Source: JBBPYA01 sp038200385 (GTDB lineage: Bacteria > Actinomycetota > Actinomycetes > Mycobacteriales > Geodermatophilaceae). From it: a stretch of DNA of 15,671 nucleotides. The translations under genes and the position numbers were made by a program. Each line of letters begins with the position of its first letter. Within the stretch, counting starts at the first letter, position 1. Positions 1 through 7,198 of this stretch are shown piece by piece. The DNA lies in contig JBBPYA010000168.1 in NCBI GenBank assembly GCA_038200385.1, positions 1 to 15,671 of the forward strand. Reading direction: 5' to 3'. The notes beneath the pieces are model-generated. The model was not told the DNA's origin. It did no database searches and saw only the letters and a list, made by a program, of their open reading frames with translations.

Positions 1-7
1 AGGCCTC

Positions 8-532
8 ATGCCGGTCCAGCGACTCAACCACGCCGTCCTGTACGTGCGCGACGTCCAACGCAGCGTCGCCTTCTACGCCGACGCGCTGGGGTTCGCCCCC
101 ATCGAGGGGATGGCAGGGCTCCGCGGCGCGGCCTTCCTAAGGGCCGGCGGCTCCACCAACGACCACGATCTCGGGCTGTTCGAGGTCGGCGCCGAGGCCG
201 CCGCGTCCCCGGCCGGCAACGGTGCGGTCGGCCTTTACCACCTCGCCTGGGAGGTCGACACCCTCGCCGAGCTGGAGCGGATCGCCGGCCGCCTCGCCGA
301 GCTGGGTGCCCTCGCGGGCGCCACCGACCACGGCACCACCAAGGCGTTGTACGCCAAGGATCCCGACGGCATCGAGTTCGAGGTGTCCTGGCTGGTCCCG
401 GCCGACCTGCTCACGCCGGACATCCTGGACTCGCGCGCCCGGTTAACCCCGCTGGACCTGGCGAAGGACAAGGAGCGCTTCGGCGCCGATACCCGCGGCG
501 GGGTGGGGGTCAGTTCACCGGTCCCAGGATGA
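8..532 (+). CDS. VOC family protein (glyoxalase / extradiol dioxygenase fold)
   Basis: This 174-residue protein has the paired beta-alpha-beta-beta-beta architecture of the vicinal oxygen chelate superfamily. The first module starts with LNHAVLYVRD (residues 6-15), followed by a helix SVAFYADALGF. The second starts at GLYHLAWEVD (75-84) and ends with the strand DPDGIEFEVSW (118-128). Likely metal ligands are His8, His78 and one of the glutamates Glu123/Glu125; the segment NDHDLGLFEV (51-60) is typical of the catechol 2,3-dioxygenase-like branch. Family members are cytosolic metal-dependent ring-cleaving dioxygenases, lyases or resistance proteins; the substrate cannot be told from sequence. 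The tail after about residue 130 lies outside the fold. The ATG is only seven bases from the window edge, but the protein begins where relatives begin. Its TGA overlaps the ATG of a possible 38-codon ORF. Confidence 0.85.
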   Translation: MPVQRLNHAVLYVRDVQRSVAFYADALGFAPIEGMAGLRGAAFLRAGGSTNDHDLGLFEVGAEAAASPAGNGAVGLYHLAWEVDTLAELERIAGRLAELGALAGATDHGTTKALYAKDPDGIEFEVSWLVPADLLTPDILDSRARLTPLDLAKDKERFGADTRGGVGVSSPVPG

Positions 533-645
533 GAGTCCACCTCAGCGGAGCAGCGCCGGGATCCGCCGGGGGCGGTGCGGAGTCGATCCGGCCACCGACC
601 AACCCGGGGGACCTGGCCGTGGAGCTGCTGCGAGAACAGCCCTAG
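529..645 (+). CDS. possible small ORF, 38 codons, coupled to the VOC gene
   Basis: An ATG overlaps the TGA of the preceding gene (ATGA, 529-532) and opens a 38-codon frame ending at TAG 643-645. About 30 of 38 third positions are G or C, and the second half (ESIRPPTNPGDLAVELLREQ) looks like the amphipathic C-terminal end of an ordinary cytosolic protein, while the first half is Gly/Ala-rich. It may be a translationally coupled small protein or the surviving tail of an eroded gene. The stop lies in a CTAG shared with the restored reading frame of the convergent phosphatase gene. I do not recognise a family, and a chance open frame in GC-rich DNA is a real alternative. Confidence 0.3.
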   Translation: MRVHLSGAAPGSAGGGAESIRPPTNPGDLAVELLREQP

Positions 646-661
646 CAGGCCCGGAACCTGG

Positions 662-1075
662 CTACGTAGCGCCGTTGCCCCGGCGTCTCGACCGCGCGGG
701 CGTCGTAGTGCGCCCGGACGAACGCCACCGCGTGGCGGGCGGCACCCCGTCGAGTATCGCCAGACACGCGAGTGCGGTACCGGTGCGGCCGTGCCCGCCG
801 CTGCAGCCGATCTCCACCCGCTCGGCCGCGGCTCGTGACCAGGCCTCGCGGAACGCCGCCGCAGCGGCGGCGCGATCGGTCGGCAACCGGAAGTCCGGCC
901 AGCGGACCCAGCGCGACTCCCAGTCGGTCTCCGGCGGTGGGACGCCCAGCAGGTACACCGCCAACTCCGGGTCGGGCTGCACGGAGGTGGGGTTGCGCAG
1001 CGCGCGTCCTCTGAGCAGGCGGCCGGAGGGCAGCTGGAGCACCCCGGCGGAGGTCACGTCCCAGGCCCGGATCAC
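662..1075 (-). CDS. protein-tyrosine-phosphatase-like protein, 3' end frameshifted
   Basis: The open frame gives 137 residues. It holds a CX5R phosphatase signature, CSGGHGRTG, with nucleophile Cys91 and phosphate-binding Arg97, and a WPD motif (WPDF, 59-62) whose Asp61 could be the general acid, so it belongs with small cytosolic dual-specificity/tyrosine phosphatase-like proteins. The order WPD then CX5R is normal. After GVPPA (about position 740) the frame becomes Arg/Thr-rich and unlike a folded domain. The alternative frame reads AVAFVRAHYDARAVETPGQR and continues to a TAG at 642-644, which is what this family normally has after the P-loop. One missing C in the CCGCCC run would account for it. 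So this is either a broken gene ending in a nonsense tail or a sequencing error in an intact gene of about 144 residues. The start is a GTG with no clear ribosome binding site. Confidence 0.7.
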   Translation of the reverse strand: MIRAWDVTSAGVLQLPSGRLLRGRALRNPTSVQPDPELAVYLLGVPPPETDWESRWVRWPDFRLPTDRAAAAAAFREAWSRAAAERVEIGCSGGHGRTGTALACLAILDGVPPATRWRSSGRTTTPARSRRRGNGAT

Positions 1076-1093
1076 GGGGCGGCGCTATCCGCG

Positions 1094-1118
1094 GGCCGGC
1101 TCCGGCCCCGCGCCGGCC
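1094..1118. terminator. GC-rich hairpin between the GH65 and phosphatase genes
   Basis: A perfect 7-bp inverted repeat (GGCCGGC at 1094-1100, GCCGGCC at 1112-1118) with an 11-base loop lies 8 bases past the stop codon of the GH65 gene and 18 bases before the start of the phosphatase gene. There is no T-tract, which is common for actinobacterial terminators. In DNA this rich in GC a 7-bp palindrome can also arise by chance. Confidence 0.35.
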
Positions 1119-1125
1119 GATCCGC

Positions 1126-3489
1126 TCACTGCTGCGGCGTCCGCCGGCGGGGCGCCTTGCCGGAGGGTTGCTGCACGGGCTCGACCGGCGGCGGATCCGG
1201 GATGGAGCGCGTCACCGGCTCGTCCACGGTGACGGTGAACCGCTCGCCGTGGTGCCGGCTGTCCAGCGGCTCCCCCGATCGCAGGACGTAGCGGGCCTGG
1301 TCGCGGTCGACCTCGACCCGCAGGGAGCGCCCGCGGTAGAGCAGCCGGAACCGCAGCCCGGACAGGCCCGGCGGCAGGCGGGGGGCGAAGGTCAGCTCGC
1401 CGTTGTGGTCGCGCATCCCGCCGAAGCCGGCCACCGCCACCGTCCATCCACCGGCCAGCGCCGCGATGTGCAGGCCGTGGTCGCTGTTGTTTTGCAGGTT
1501 GTGCATGTCGCCCAGGGCCGCCTCGGCCCAGTAGTCGTAGGCCAGCTGCAGGTGCCCGATCTCGGCGGCGAGCACCGCCTGGCTCGCCGCGGACAGGGAG
1601 GAGTCCCGCACGGTGCGGGCCTCGTAGTAGGCGAAGTTGCGGGCCTTCTCCTCGGCGGTGAACGCGTCGCCGCGAAGGTGCATCGCCAGGACGAGGTCGG
1701 CCTGCTTGACGACCTGCTTGCGGTAGATCTCGAAGTACGGGTAGTGCAGCAGGAGCGGGTAGTTCGACTCGGGGGTGCCCTCGAAGTCCCACTCCCCGTG
1801 GTGGGTGAAGCCGTCGGACTGCTGATGTACGCCGAGCGCCTCGTCGTACGGGATGCGCATGTGCTCAGCGGCCCGCCGCCACAGCCCCACCTCGTCGTCG
1901 GTCACCGAGTTGCGCTCGGCCACCTCAGGCTGCCGTTGCGCGGCGGCCGCGGCCGCGAGCAGGTTGCGCTGGGCCATCAGGTTGGTGAAGACGTTGTCGT
2001 CGACGATCGCGGTGTACTCGTCCGGCCCGGTGACACCGGTGATCCGGAACATCCCCTCGCCGTTGAAGTGCCCCAGCGAGGCCCACAGCCGCGCAGTCCC
2101 GATCAGCAGCTCGGCGCCGTGCTCGGCGTCGAACTCCTCGTCGTCGGTCGCGTCGAGATACCGGATGGTGGCGTCGGCGATGTCGGAGTTGACGTGGAAG
2201 GCCGCCGTGCCGGCCGGCCAGTAGCCCGAGCACTCCTCCCCGCGGATGGTCCGCCACGGGAACGCCGCGCCCCGCTGGCCGAGCACCTCCGCGCGGTCGC
2301 GGGCCAACCCGATGGTGGAGTGCCGCCAGCGCAGCGCATCGCGGACCGCCTCCGGCGCGGTGTAGGTCAGGACCGGAAGCACGAACGTCTCGCTGTCCCA
2401 GAAGGCGTGCCCGTCGTAGCCGGGACCGGTCAGACCCTTGGCGGCGATGGGCTGCTCCTCGGCCCGCACGCCGGCCTGCAGGACATGGAACATCGCGAAG
2501 CGCACCGCCTGCTGCAGCGCCGGGTCGCCGTCGATCTCGACGTCGGCGTTGCCCCAGTGCTCGTCGAGGAAGTCGCGCTGCTCCTGCGCGAGGACGTCCC
2601 ACCCGGCCAGCGTGGCCGTGGCGAGGGCGCCCTCGACCTGGTCGCGCACTGCCGACGTGGAGCGCCGGCTGGACCAGCCGTAGGCGAGGAACTTCACCAG
2701 CCGCAGTCCGGTGCCCTTCGGTAACCGGGCCGCGATCGTCAACCGCGCCAGGTCGCCGTCGGCCTCCACCGACGTGGAGACCTTCTCCGGCACCTCGAAG
2801 GTGTGGTCCATCCCGGCGGCCATCCGCAGCCCGCTGCGCTCGGTGCGGTGGACCAGCACCGCGCCGCGGTCGTGACAGTGTGCGAACTCCCCGATCAGGG
2901 GTGCCTTCAACGCCGCGGCCGCCCGCGGGTCGCTCGGCAGCCCGTTACTCAGCGGTTCGTTCGCCAGTAGGTCGGACTGGACCGCGACGTACAGCTCGTT
3001 GTCGTCCAGCGGCTCGACCTCGTAGCAGATCGCAGCGATGGACCGGCGGCTGAAGGAGACCAACCGTTGCGACCTGACCCGGACCGAATGCCCGTTCGGC
3101 GAGGTCCACTCGGTACGCCGGACCAGCAGCCCGGTACGCAGATCCAGGACCCGGTCGTGCGAGAGCACCGTGCCGTAGTTCATGTCGAGCGGGGTGTCGC
3201 CGACGAGCAGCCGGATCAGCTTGCCGTCGGTGACGTTGACGACCGTCTGCCCGGACTCGGGGAAACCGTAGCCGGCCTCGGCGTGCGGCAGCGGCCGCTC
3301 CTCGAAGAACCCGTTCAGGTAGGTGCCCGGGACCGCACGGGGCTCCCCCTCGTCCAGCGTGCCGCGGATGCCGATATGCCCGTTGGCCAGGGCGAAGACG
3401 CTCTCGGTGACGGCGAGGGCGTCGCGGTTCAGGTGGCATTCGCGCACCGCCCACGGCTCGACCGGGAAGTCCGGCTCGGCCGAGGTCAC
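1126..3489 (-). CDS. glycoside hydrolase family 65 protein (trehalose/maltose/kojibiose-type phosphorylase)
   Basis: The 787-residue product has the full GH65 layout. An N-terminal beta-sandwich (about 1-270, with TESVFALANGHIGIRGTLDEG at 28-48) leads to an (alpha/alpha)6 barrel and a C-terminal beta domain. The barrel contains FWDSETF (363-369), the TGVTGPDEYT motif with putative general acid Glu491, and the phosphate-side motif KQADLVLAM (595-603). Family members reversibly phosphorolyse alpha-linked glucosides such as trehalose, maltose, kojibiose or nigerose to beta-glucose 1-phosphate and a sugar; no signal peptide is present, so it acts in the cytosol. Substrate cannot be assigned. The start is a GTG overlapping the stop of the HAD gene (GTGA), indicating translational coupling. 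The pair matches the mycobacterial Rv3401/Rv3400 arrangement, with the HAD protein expected to isomerise beta-glucose 1-phosphate. Confidence 0.93.
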   Translation of the reverse strand: MTSAEPDFPVEPWAVRECHLNRDALAVTESVFALANGHIGIRGTLDEGEPRAVPGTYLNGFFEERPLPHAEAGYGFPESGQTVVNVTDGKLIRLLVGDTPLDMNYGTVLSHDRVLDLRTGLLVRRTEWTSPNGHSVRVRSQRLVSFSRRSIAAICYEVEPLDDNELYVAVQSDLLANEPLSNGLPSDPRAAAALKAPLIGEFAHCHDRGAVLVHRTERSGLRMAAGMDHTFEVPEKVSTSVEADGDLARLTIAARLPKGTGLRLVKFLAYGWSSRRSTSAVRDQVEGALATATLAGWDVLAQEQRDFLDEHWGNADVEIDGDPALQQAVRFAMFHVLQAGVRAEEQPIAAKGLTGPGYDGHAFWDSETFVLPVLTYTAPEAVRDALRWRHSTIGLARDRAEVLGQRGAAFPWRTIRGEECSGYWPAGTAAFHVNSDIADATIRYLDATDDEEFDAEHGAELLIGTARLWASLGHFNGEGMFRITGVTGPDEYTAIVDDNVFTNLMAQRNLLAAAAAAQRQPEVAERNSVTDDEVGLWRRAAEHMRIPYDEALGVHQQSDGFTHHGEWDFEGTPESNYPLLLHYPYFEIYRKQVVKQADLVLAMHLRGDAFTAEEKARNFAYYEARTVRDSSLSAASQAVLAAEIGHLQLAYDYWAEAALGDMHNLQNNSDHGLHIAALAGGWTVAVAGFGGMRDHNGELTFAPRLPPGLSGLRFRLLYRGRSLRVEVDRDQARYVLRSGEPLDSRHHGERFTVTVDEPVTRSIPDPPPVEPVQQPSGKAPRRRTPQQ

Positions 3490-4217
3490 CGCCGGTCCAG
3501 CAACTCGTCGAGATCCGCGACGACCAGGTCCGCGCCGCGCTCCCGCAGCGCGTCGGCCTGCCCGACTCGGTCCACCCCGACGACGAATCCGAAGTTGCCG
3601 GCCCGACCGGCGGCGACCCCGGCCAGCGCGTCCTCGAACACCGCCGCCTCGGACGGGGCGACACCGAGCGCGCGGGCCCCGGCGAGGAACGAGTCGGGCG
3701 CCGGCTTGCCCCGCAGGTTGTCCTCGGCCGCGACCACACCGTCGATGCGCGCCGTCACCAGGTCGGCGAAGCCGGCCGCGGCGATGACCTGCTCGCCGTT
3801 CGCGCTGGCGGTGACGACGGCGGCCAGCAGCCCCGCGTCGCGGACCGCCCGCGCGTAACGAAGCGAGCCTTCGTAGGCGTCGACGCCGTGCTCGTCGATC
3901 TGCTCGAGCAGCAGGACGTTCTTTCGGTTGCCTACGCCCGCGACGGTGTCCGCGTCGGGCCCGTCGTCGGCATCGCCCTCGTCGAGTTCGATGTCGCGCG
4001 AGCCCAGGAAGTCCCGCACCCCGTCAAGGCGCGGCTTGCCGTCGACGTACTCGTTGTAGTCGGCGGCCGAGAACGGCGTGAAGTCCTCGCCGTCACGGGT
4101 CCGGAGCAACTCGTCGAAGGTCTGCTTCCAGGCCGCCCGGTGCACCTTCGCGGTCTGGGTGAGCACCCCGTCGAGGTCGAACAGGCAGGCGCGAATCGTG
4201 TCCGGGAGCCCCAGCAT
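3486..4217 (-). CDS. HAD-superfamily beta-phosphoglucomutase-type hydrolase
   Basis: This 243-residue protein has the HAD motifs in order: motif I FDLDGVLT with nucleophile Asp14 and Asp16, an all-helical cap inserted right after it (VHRAAWKQTFDELL onward), motif II VVTASAN, the motif III lysine in LRGKPAPD, and the acidic motif IV in FEDALAGV. That cap type and its place beside a GH65 phosphorylase suit a beta-phosphoglucomutase, converting beta-glucose 1-phosphate to glucose 6-phosphate; a sugar-phosphate phosphatase is the alternative. I chose the ATG at 4217, with GGTGA five bases upstream, over an in-frame GTG at 4262. The latter would add 15 residues before the conserved start MLGLPDTIRACLFDLDG and overlap the upstream gene by 41 bases. 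It lies 4 bases after the membrane gene and overlaps the GH65 start. Confidence 0.88.
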   Translation of the reverse strand: MLGLPDTIRACLFDLDGVLTQTAKVHRAAWKQTFDELLRTRDGEDFTPFSAADYNEYVDGKPRLDGVRDFLGSRDIELDEGDADDGPDADTVAGVGNRKNVLLLEQIDEHGVDAYEGSLRYARAVRDAGLLAAVVTASANGEQVIAAAGFADLVTARIDGVVAAEDNLRGKPAPDSFLAGARALGVAPSEAAVFEDALAGVAAGRAGNFGFVVGVDRVGQADALRERGADLVVADLDELLDRR

Positions 4218-4221
4218 CTGG

Positions 4222-4710
4222 TCACCGTAACCGCTCCGCTGCGTGTGCCGGCGCAGTTTCACCCATGTCGCGTTGACGCCGCCGGATGAGCAGGTGCCCG
4301 GTCACCGCCCCCACGACCGCACCGACCACCACGAGCCAGGCCGGCGCCCCCAGGTCGAGTGCGGAGACGATGACGAAGGCGTCGAACAACGACACCAGGG
4401 TGAACCCGACATGCCCGACGAACGCCGCCGAGGGCTGCTCCGCCCCACGCCACGCGGCGACCGCCCGTCCCACCATCACCGCGGCGAGCACTCCGAGCCC
4501 TGCGTAGATCAGGCGGGTCGCCGTTCCCAACCCGCCCCAGGTCAGCGCGACCGCGACGGCCACGAAACCGACCATCGCGAGCAGGGCCGCGAAGTAGAAG
4601 GCCAGAGCCTGCCGGCGCCGGGTCGTCGCCCGGCGCAGGGCCAGCAGCCCGAAGCCGAAGCAGGCCGCCCCGGACAGCGCGTGCAGGACGATGAAGACGG
4701 TGTGCGCCAT
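4222..4710 (-). CDS. small integral membrane protein, about five helices
   Basis: The product has 162 residues and about five hydrophobic segments: residues 3-26, 35-58, 66-87, 98-121 and 122-142, followed by a basic cytoplasmic-looking tail (LIRRRQRD and beyond). Short Arg-rich loops (ALRRATTRRRQ, 25-34) suggest orientation by positive charges. I do not recognise a family; no transport or catalytic motif stands out, though His10 and His100 lie in membrane segments. The ATG at 4710 has a good ribosome binding site (GGGAG, six bases away). The same frame stays open upstream to 5430, but that part is Arg/Gly-rich and lies inside the helicase gene. Only 4 bases separate the stop from the HAD start, so it is probably the first gene of the HAD-GH65 operon, and a role linked to sugar supply is conceivable but not shown. 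Confidence 0.75.
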   Translation of the reverse strand: MAHTVFIVLHALSGAACFGFGLLALRRATTRRRQALAFYFAALLAMVGFVAVAVALTWGGLGTATRLIYAGLGVLAAVMVGRAVAAWRGAEQPSAAFVGHVGFTLVSLFDAFVIVSALDLGAPAWLVVVGAVVGAVTGHLLIRRRQRDMGETAPAHAAERLR

Positions 4711-4732
4711 GGCGGTCTCCCGGGACCCGGTC

Positions 4733-4748
4733 GGCTGGGAGTCCAGCC
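4733..4748. terminator. small hairpin between helicase and membrane-protein genes
   Basis: GGCTGG (4733-4738) and CCAGCC (4743-4748) form a perfect 6-bp stem with a 4-base loop, in the 101-base gap after the helicase stop and before the membrane gene. It could end the helicase transcript or sit in the leader of the next one. There is no T-tract. The rest of this gap shows no clear promoter. Confidence 0.3.
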
Positions 4749-4811
4749 TGCGCCCCGCAACGCCGGCAACGCATCCACCGAAGCGCCGACCCCGCCTCCA
4801 CCGACCGGTGC

Positions 4812-6443
4812 CTACAGGCCGAGCCGGGCCGCGACCTGATCCCCGCCGACCCGCCGGATGTGTTCGGGATCCCCGCAGACGACGAGCTGGTCCCGGGCCC
4901 GGGACAGCCCGACGTACAGACGTTCCCGGGCCCGGTCCCGGTCGGTCGACTCGTTCACCGCCAGCACGACAGCTCGACGCTCCAGTCCCTTGAACCCGAG
5001 CACGTGACCGTAGAAGACCTGACCGTCGTCCCAGAAGGACGCCCAGTAGCTGTCCTGGCCCCCGAGTTGGCGTTGCGCCTGCTCGGGGTGCCTGGACCCC
5101 GTCGTCAACAGCGCGACGTCCTGTGGCCGCCAGTCCGCCAGCAGCAGCTCGACCTCGTCGTCGGCGACGGCAAGCGAGCCCTCGGCCGAGCACGGAACGA
5201 ACCGGACCGGCGGTCCGTCCACGGGCCCGATCCGCATCTGTACCGGCGTGAGGGACTTGAACGACTCCGCTATCGGTTTGGTGTTGCGCAGGTTCGTGTC
5301 CAGCAGCAGCGGGACCAGCGGGATGGGTGCCCTGGCGTAGCGCGCGAAGACCTGCTGGCCCTCGTCGGAGAACACGTACACGCCGCTGTTCTCCTCGTCG
5401 CGCAACGCCGAGAGCAGCGGCGTCCACCACGAGTCGGCGAAGTCCTGCGCCTCGTCGACGATGACTGCGTCGAAGCGTTCACCGTCGGGGAGATCCCGCG
5501 CGAGGGCCGCCATCGCCGCGGGCAGCTGCTGCTCCCAAAAGTCCGGATCGTTCTCGTCGCCGCTCGGCGCTCCCCAGCGCTGCCCGAGCTCATGGAAGGT
5601 ACCGACGTAGGCCGGCTTCTCGTTGCGGTGCAACGCCTCGCAGCGTCGGGAGAGGTAGGCACTGAGTCCGCGCGAGTAGCACATCAGCGCGACCCGCCGG
5701 CCGGTGCGCGAGAGCCGACGCGCCTGCTCCACCGCCAGCCACGTCTTGCCGCTGCCGGCGCCGCCGCGCACCTCGACGCGGGGCAGCAACGCGATCGCAC
5801 CGAGGATCACCGCCTGTTGCTGGGTCAGCCGCTCGACCTGGGCCTCGCGTTCGTCGGCGGCCCCGATCTGGTCGCGCATCGCCAGCGGGCGACCGCACAG
5901 GATCTCCTCGAGCACCGCGATGTCCGAGGTGTCCGCGCCACGATCGGGATTGACCTGCTCGAGCAGTACCGACCGGACCTGGCCGGCGAGCTCCGGGAGG
6001 TCGCTGCGGTCCGCGATCATCCACCGTGGACAGTCGGCCAGCTCGAAGTCCACGGCGATCGCCGAGAACGGGAACACGACCAGATGGGCCCAGCGCAACC
6101 GGCTCCGGCTGCCCCACCGGGGATCGTGCTCGACGTACTCGCGCAGTGCGTACCGCGCGGCCCGAACCTGATCGACCGGATCGATCCGGACGGCACGCCC
6201 CCTGCGCTCGATCCGCCAGTTCCGGCCGTCGTGGCTGACGGTGGACCCCTTGACCTCCAGCACGGCGACCCCGGCACCGGGGATCACCGCCACGATGTCG
6301 GCCTCGTGGTCCTTGCTCCGGTCGGTGACCCGACGGTTGGCCAGGAGCAGGGAACCGGCCGGCAGGTCGTCCCGCAACCGCTCCCAGACCAGCCGCTCCG
6401 ACTCGGTCGTGAACTCCGGGCGGATCGGAACACAGGTCACCAT
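4812..6443 (-). CDS. NERD-domain / UvrD-like superfamily 1 helicase
   Basis: This 543-residue fusion starts with a NERD (nuclease-related) domain at about residues 8-160. The candidate PD-(D/E)xK-like residues are Asp49 in HEADIVAV, and Glu63 and Lys65 in LEVKG. A superfamily 1 motor follows: Walker A GGAGSGKT (227-234), Walker B VIVDEAQDF (327-335), and motif VI LYVGLSRARDQLVVCG near the end, preceded by VLGFKGLERRAVVL. The motor is shorter than UvrD, lacking large 1B/2B insertions. Such proteins are thought to act on nucleic acids in repair or in processing of foreign DNA, but their role is not settled. I took the ATG at 6443, giving MVTCVPIRPEFTTESERLVW, because the 37 extra residues back to 6554 are unlike a domain and cover a likely promoter. 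The gene has its own 123-base upstream gap. Confidence 0.85.
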   Translation of the reverse strand: MVTCVPIRPEFTTESERLVWERLRDDLPAGSLLLANRRVTDRSKDHEADIVAVIPGAGVAVLEVKGSTVSHDGRNWRIERRGRAVRIDPVDQVRAARYALREYVEHDPRWGSRSRLRWAHLVVFPFSAIAVDFELADCPRWMIADRSDLPELAGQVRSVLLEQVNPDRGADTSDIAVLEEILCGRPLAMRDQIGAADEREAQVERLTQQQAVILGAIALLPRVEVRGGAGSGKTWLAVEQARRLSRTGRRVALMCYSRGLSAYLSRRCEALHRNEKPAYVGTFHELGQRWGAPSGDENDPDFWEQQLPAAMAALARDLPDGERFDAVIVDEAQDFADSWWTPLLSALRDEENSGVYVFSDEGQQVFARYARAPIPLVPLLLDTNLRNTKPIAESFKSLTPVQMRIGPVDGPPVRFVPCSAEGSLAVADDEVELLLADWRPQDVALLTTGSRHPEQAQRQLGGQDSYWASFWDDGQVFYGHVLGFKGLERRAVVLAVNESTDRDRARERLYVGLSRARDQLVVCGDPEHIRRVGGDQVAARLGL

Positions 6444-6508
6444 CGAGCGCACCCCCCGCGACTGTCCACTGCGGACTATTTCGTCCCCATCCTGTTCGGT
6501 TCGGCCAG

Positions 6509-6531
6509 AAACTCGGGAAGCGTAGCGACAA
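6509..6531 (-). promoter_or_regulatory. candidate damage-type promoter for the NERD helicase
   Basis: Read on the minus strand, TTGTCG (6531-6526) is followed by CTA, eight bases and GAGTTT (6514-6509). The RecA-independent, PafBC-dependent promoter of mycobacteria has the form TTGTCRGTG-N8-TANNNT, so the first six bases and the spacing agree, but the GTG is CTA and the -10 has only the second and last conserved positions. A start near 6502 would give a leader of about 60 bases. This is a weak match. No LexA-type GAAC-N4-GTTC site was seen in the gap. Confidence 0.25.
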
Positions 6532-6566
6532 TCCTGCCGCCCGTTGCGCGGCAACCCGCCGGCACC

Positions 6567-7163
6567 TCAGATCCGGTGCGCGGTGTCGCGCCCCAGAGTC
6601 AGGTAGGCGCGGCCTCGTGGCGAGAGGCGGTAGCCCACGGCGAGGCTCTCTGTCAGTCCGATCTCCTTGAGCTTGCGGACGTCGGTCTTGAACGGCTGGG
6701 TCTCCCGTCCGAGCGAGGCCGCGAGGTCCGGTGCCCGCACCGCCGGGCGGGCGTCGATCAGCGCGAGGGTCGCCTTCGTCCACGGACCGTGCGTGCTGAA
6801 GTGGTCCAGTCGGGCCAGCCGCCGGTCGATGTCGAGGATGTCGGCCCGGCTCAGCTCGGCGTCGGCACGCAGTGCTTCCCGGGGGTCCGGGCCGGCCAGC
6901 CGCAGGCCGATCCGGTAGGTCTCCCGGCCCGGGCGGTCATCCATCACGGCGAGCAGCGCGTCCCGGTCGGCCAGGCCGGCTGCGCGAGCATCGGCGTCGG
7001 TCAGCGCGGCATCGTCCACCTGGTCGACGGAGTCCACCGCGAGCACCCCGATCCGGGTCCGGAGCCGGCTACCCGGCCGGACCCGTGGGGTCGCCCACCG
7101 CCGGTACGCCACGGTGATCTCCCCGGCCCAGATCCCGGCCAGGGTGGGCTGGTTGAACAGCAT
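6567..7163 (-). CDS. ASCH/PUA-like domain protein with C-terminal winged-helix-like segment
   Basis: The 198-residue product begins MLFNQPTLAGIWAGEITVAYRRW and continues through GSRLRTRIGVLAVDSVDQV, which resembles the ASCH (PUA-like beta-barrel) fold: a helix with a G-I-x-A-G turn, an R-R-W strand and a turn into a conserved beta hairpin. ASCH domains are predicted or shown RNA-binding modules, some with nuclease activity. Residues 125-195 (WTKATLALIDARPAVRAPDL, then DVRKLKEIGLTESL and GYRLSPRGRAYL) look like a winged helix-turn-helix with a recognition helix and wing. The function is unknown; an RNA- or DNA-binding regulator is a reasonable inference. The frame stays open to 7967, but that part is antisense to the SDR gene and the first credible start is ATG 7163. 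It has no good ribosome binding site of its own; a 9-codon ORF with one ends five bases before it. Confidence 0.75.
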   Translation of the reverse strand: MLFNQPTLAGIWAGEITVAYRRWATPRVRPGSRLRTRIGVLAVDSVDQVDDAALTDADARAAGLADRDALLAVMDDRPGRETYRIGLRLAGPDPREALRADAELSRADILDIDRRLARLDHFSTHGPWTKATLALIDARPAVRAPDLAASLGRETQPFKTDVRKLKEIGLTESLAVGYRLSPRGRAYLTLGRDTAHRI

Positions 7164-7168
7164 CGCCG

Positions 7169-7198
7169 CTACCCGGCCGCGCGGGGCGGATCGGCCAT
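7169..7198 (-). promoter_or_regulatory. 9-codon upstream ORF in the ASCH-gene leader
   Basis: On the minus strand an AGGAG (7208-7204), five bases from an ATG at 7198, opens the mini-ORF MADPPRAAG and a TAG at 7171-7169, five bases before the ATG of the ASCH-domain gene. The gene itself has no Shine-Dalgarno-like sequence at the right distance, so ribosomes may reach it by re-initiation after this peptide. The peptide has two adjacent prolines (PP), which can slow ribosomes. Chance occurrence cannot be excluded. Confidence 0.35.

Noticed and set aside
1168..2724. A 518-codon open frame on the plus strand
   Set aside because: It is a shadow of the GH65 gene with low-complexity translation and no recognisable domain.
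4711..5430. Possible 240-residue N-terminal extension of the membrane protein
   Set aside because: The extension lies inside the helicase coding region and is Arg/Gly-rich; a good ribosome binding site marks ATG 4710 instead.
4812..7163. Calling the helicase/ASCH pair a defence system
   Set aside because: There is no partner effector, no mobile-element context and no known defence gene beside it; it is listed only as a candidate worth testing.
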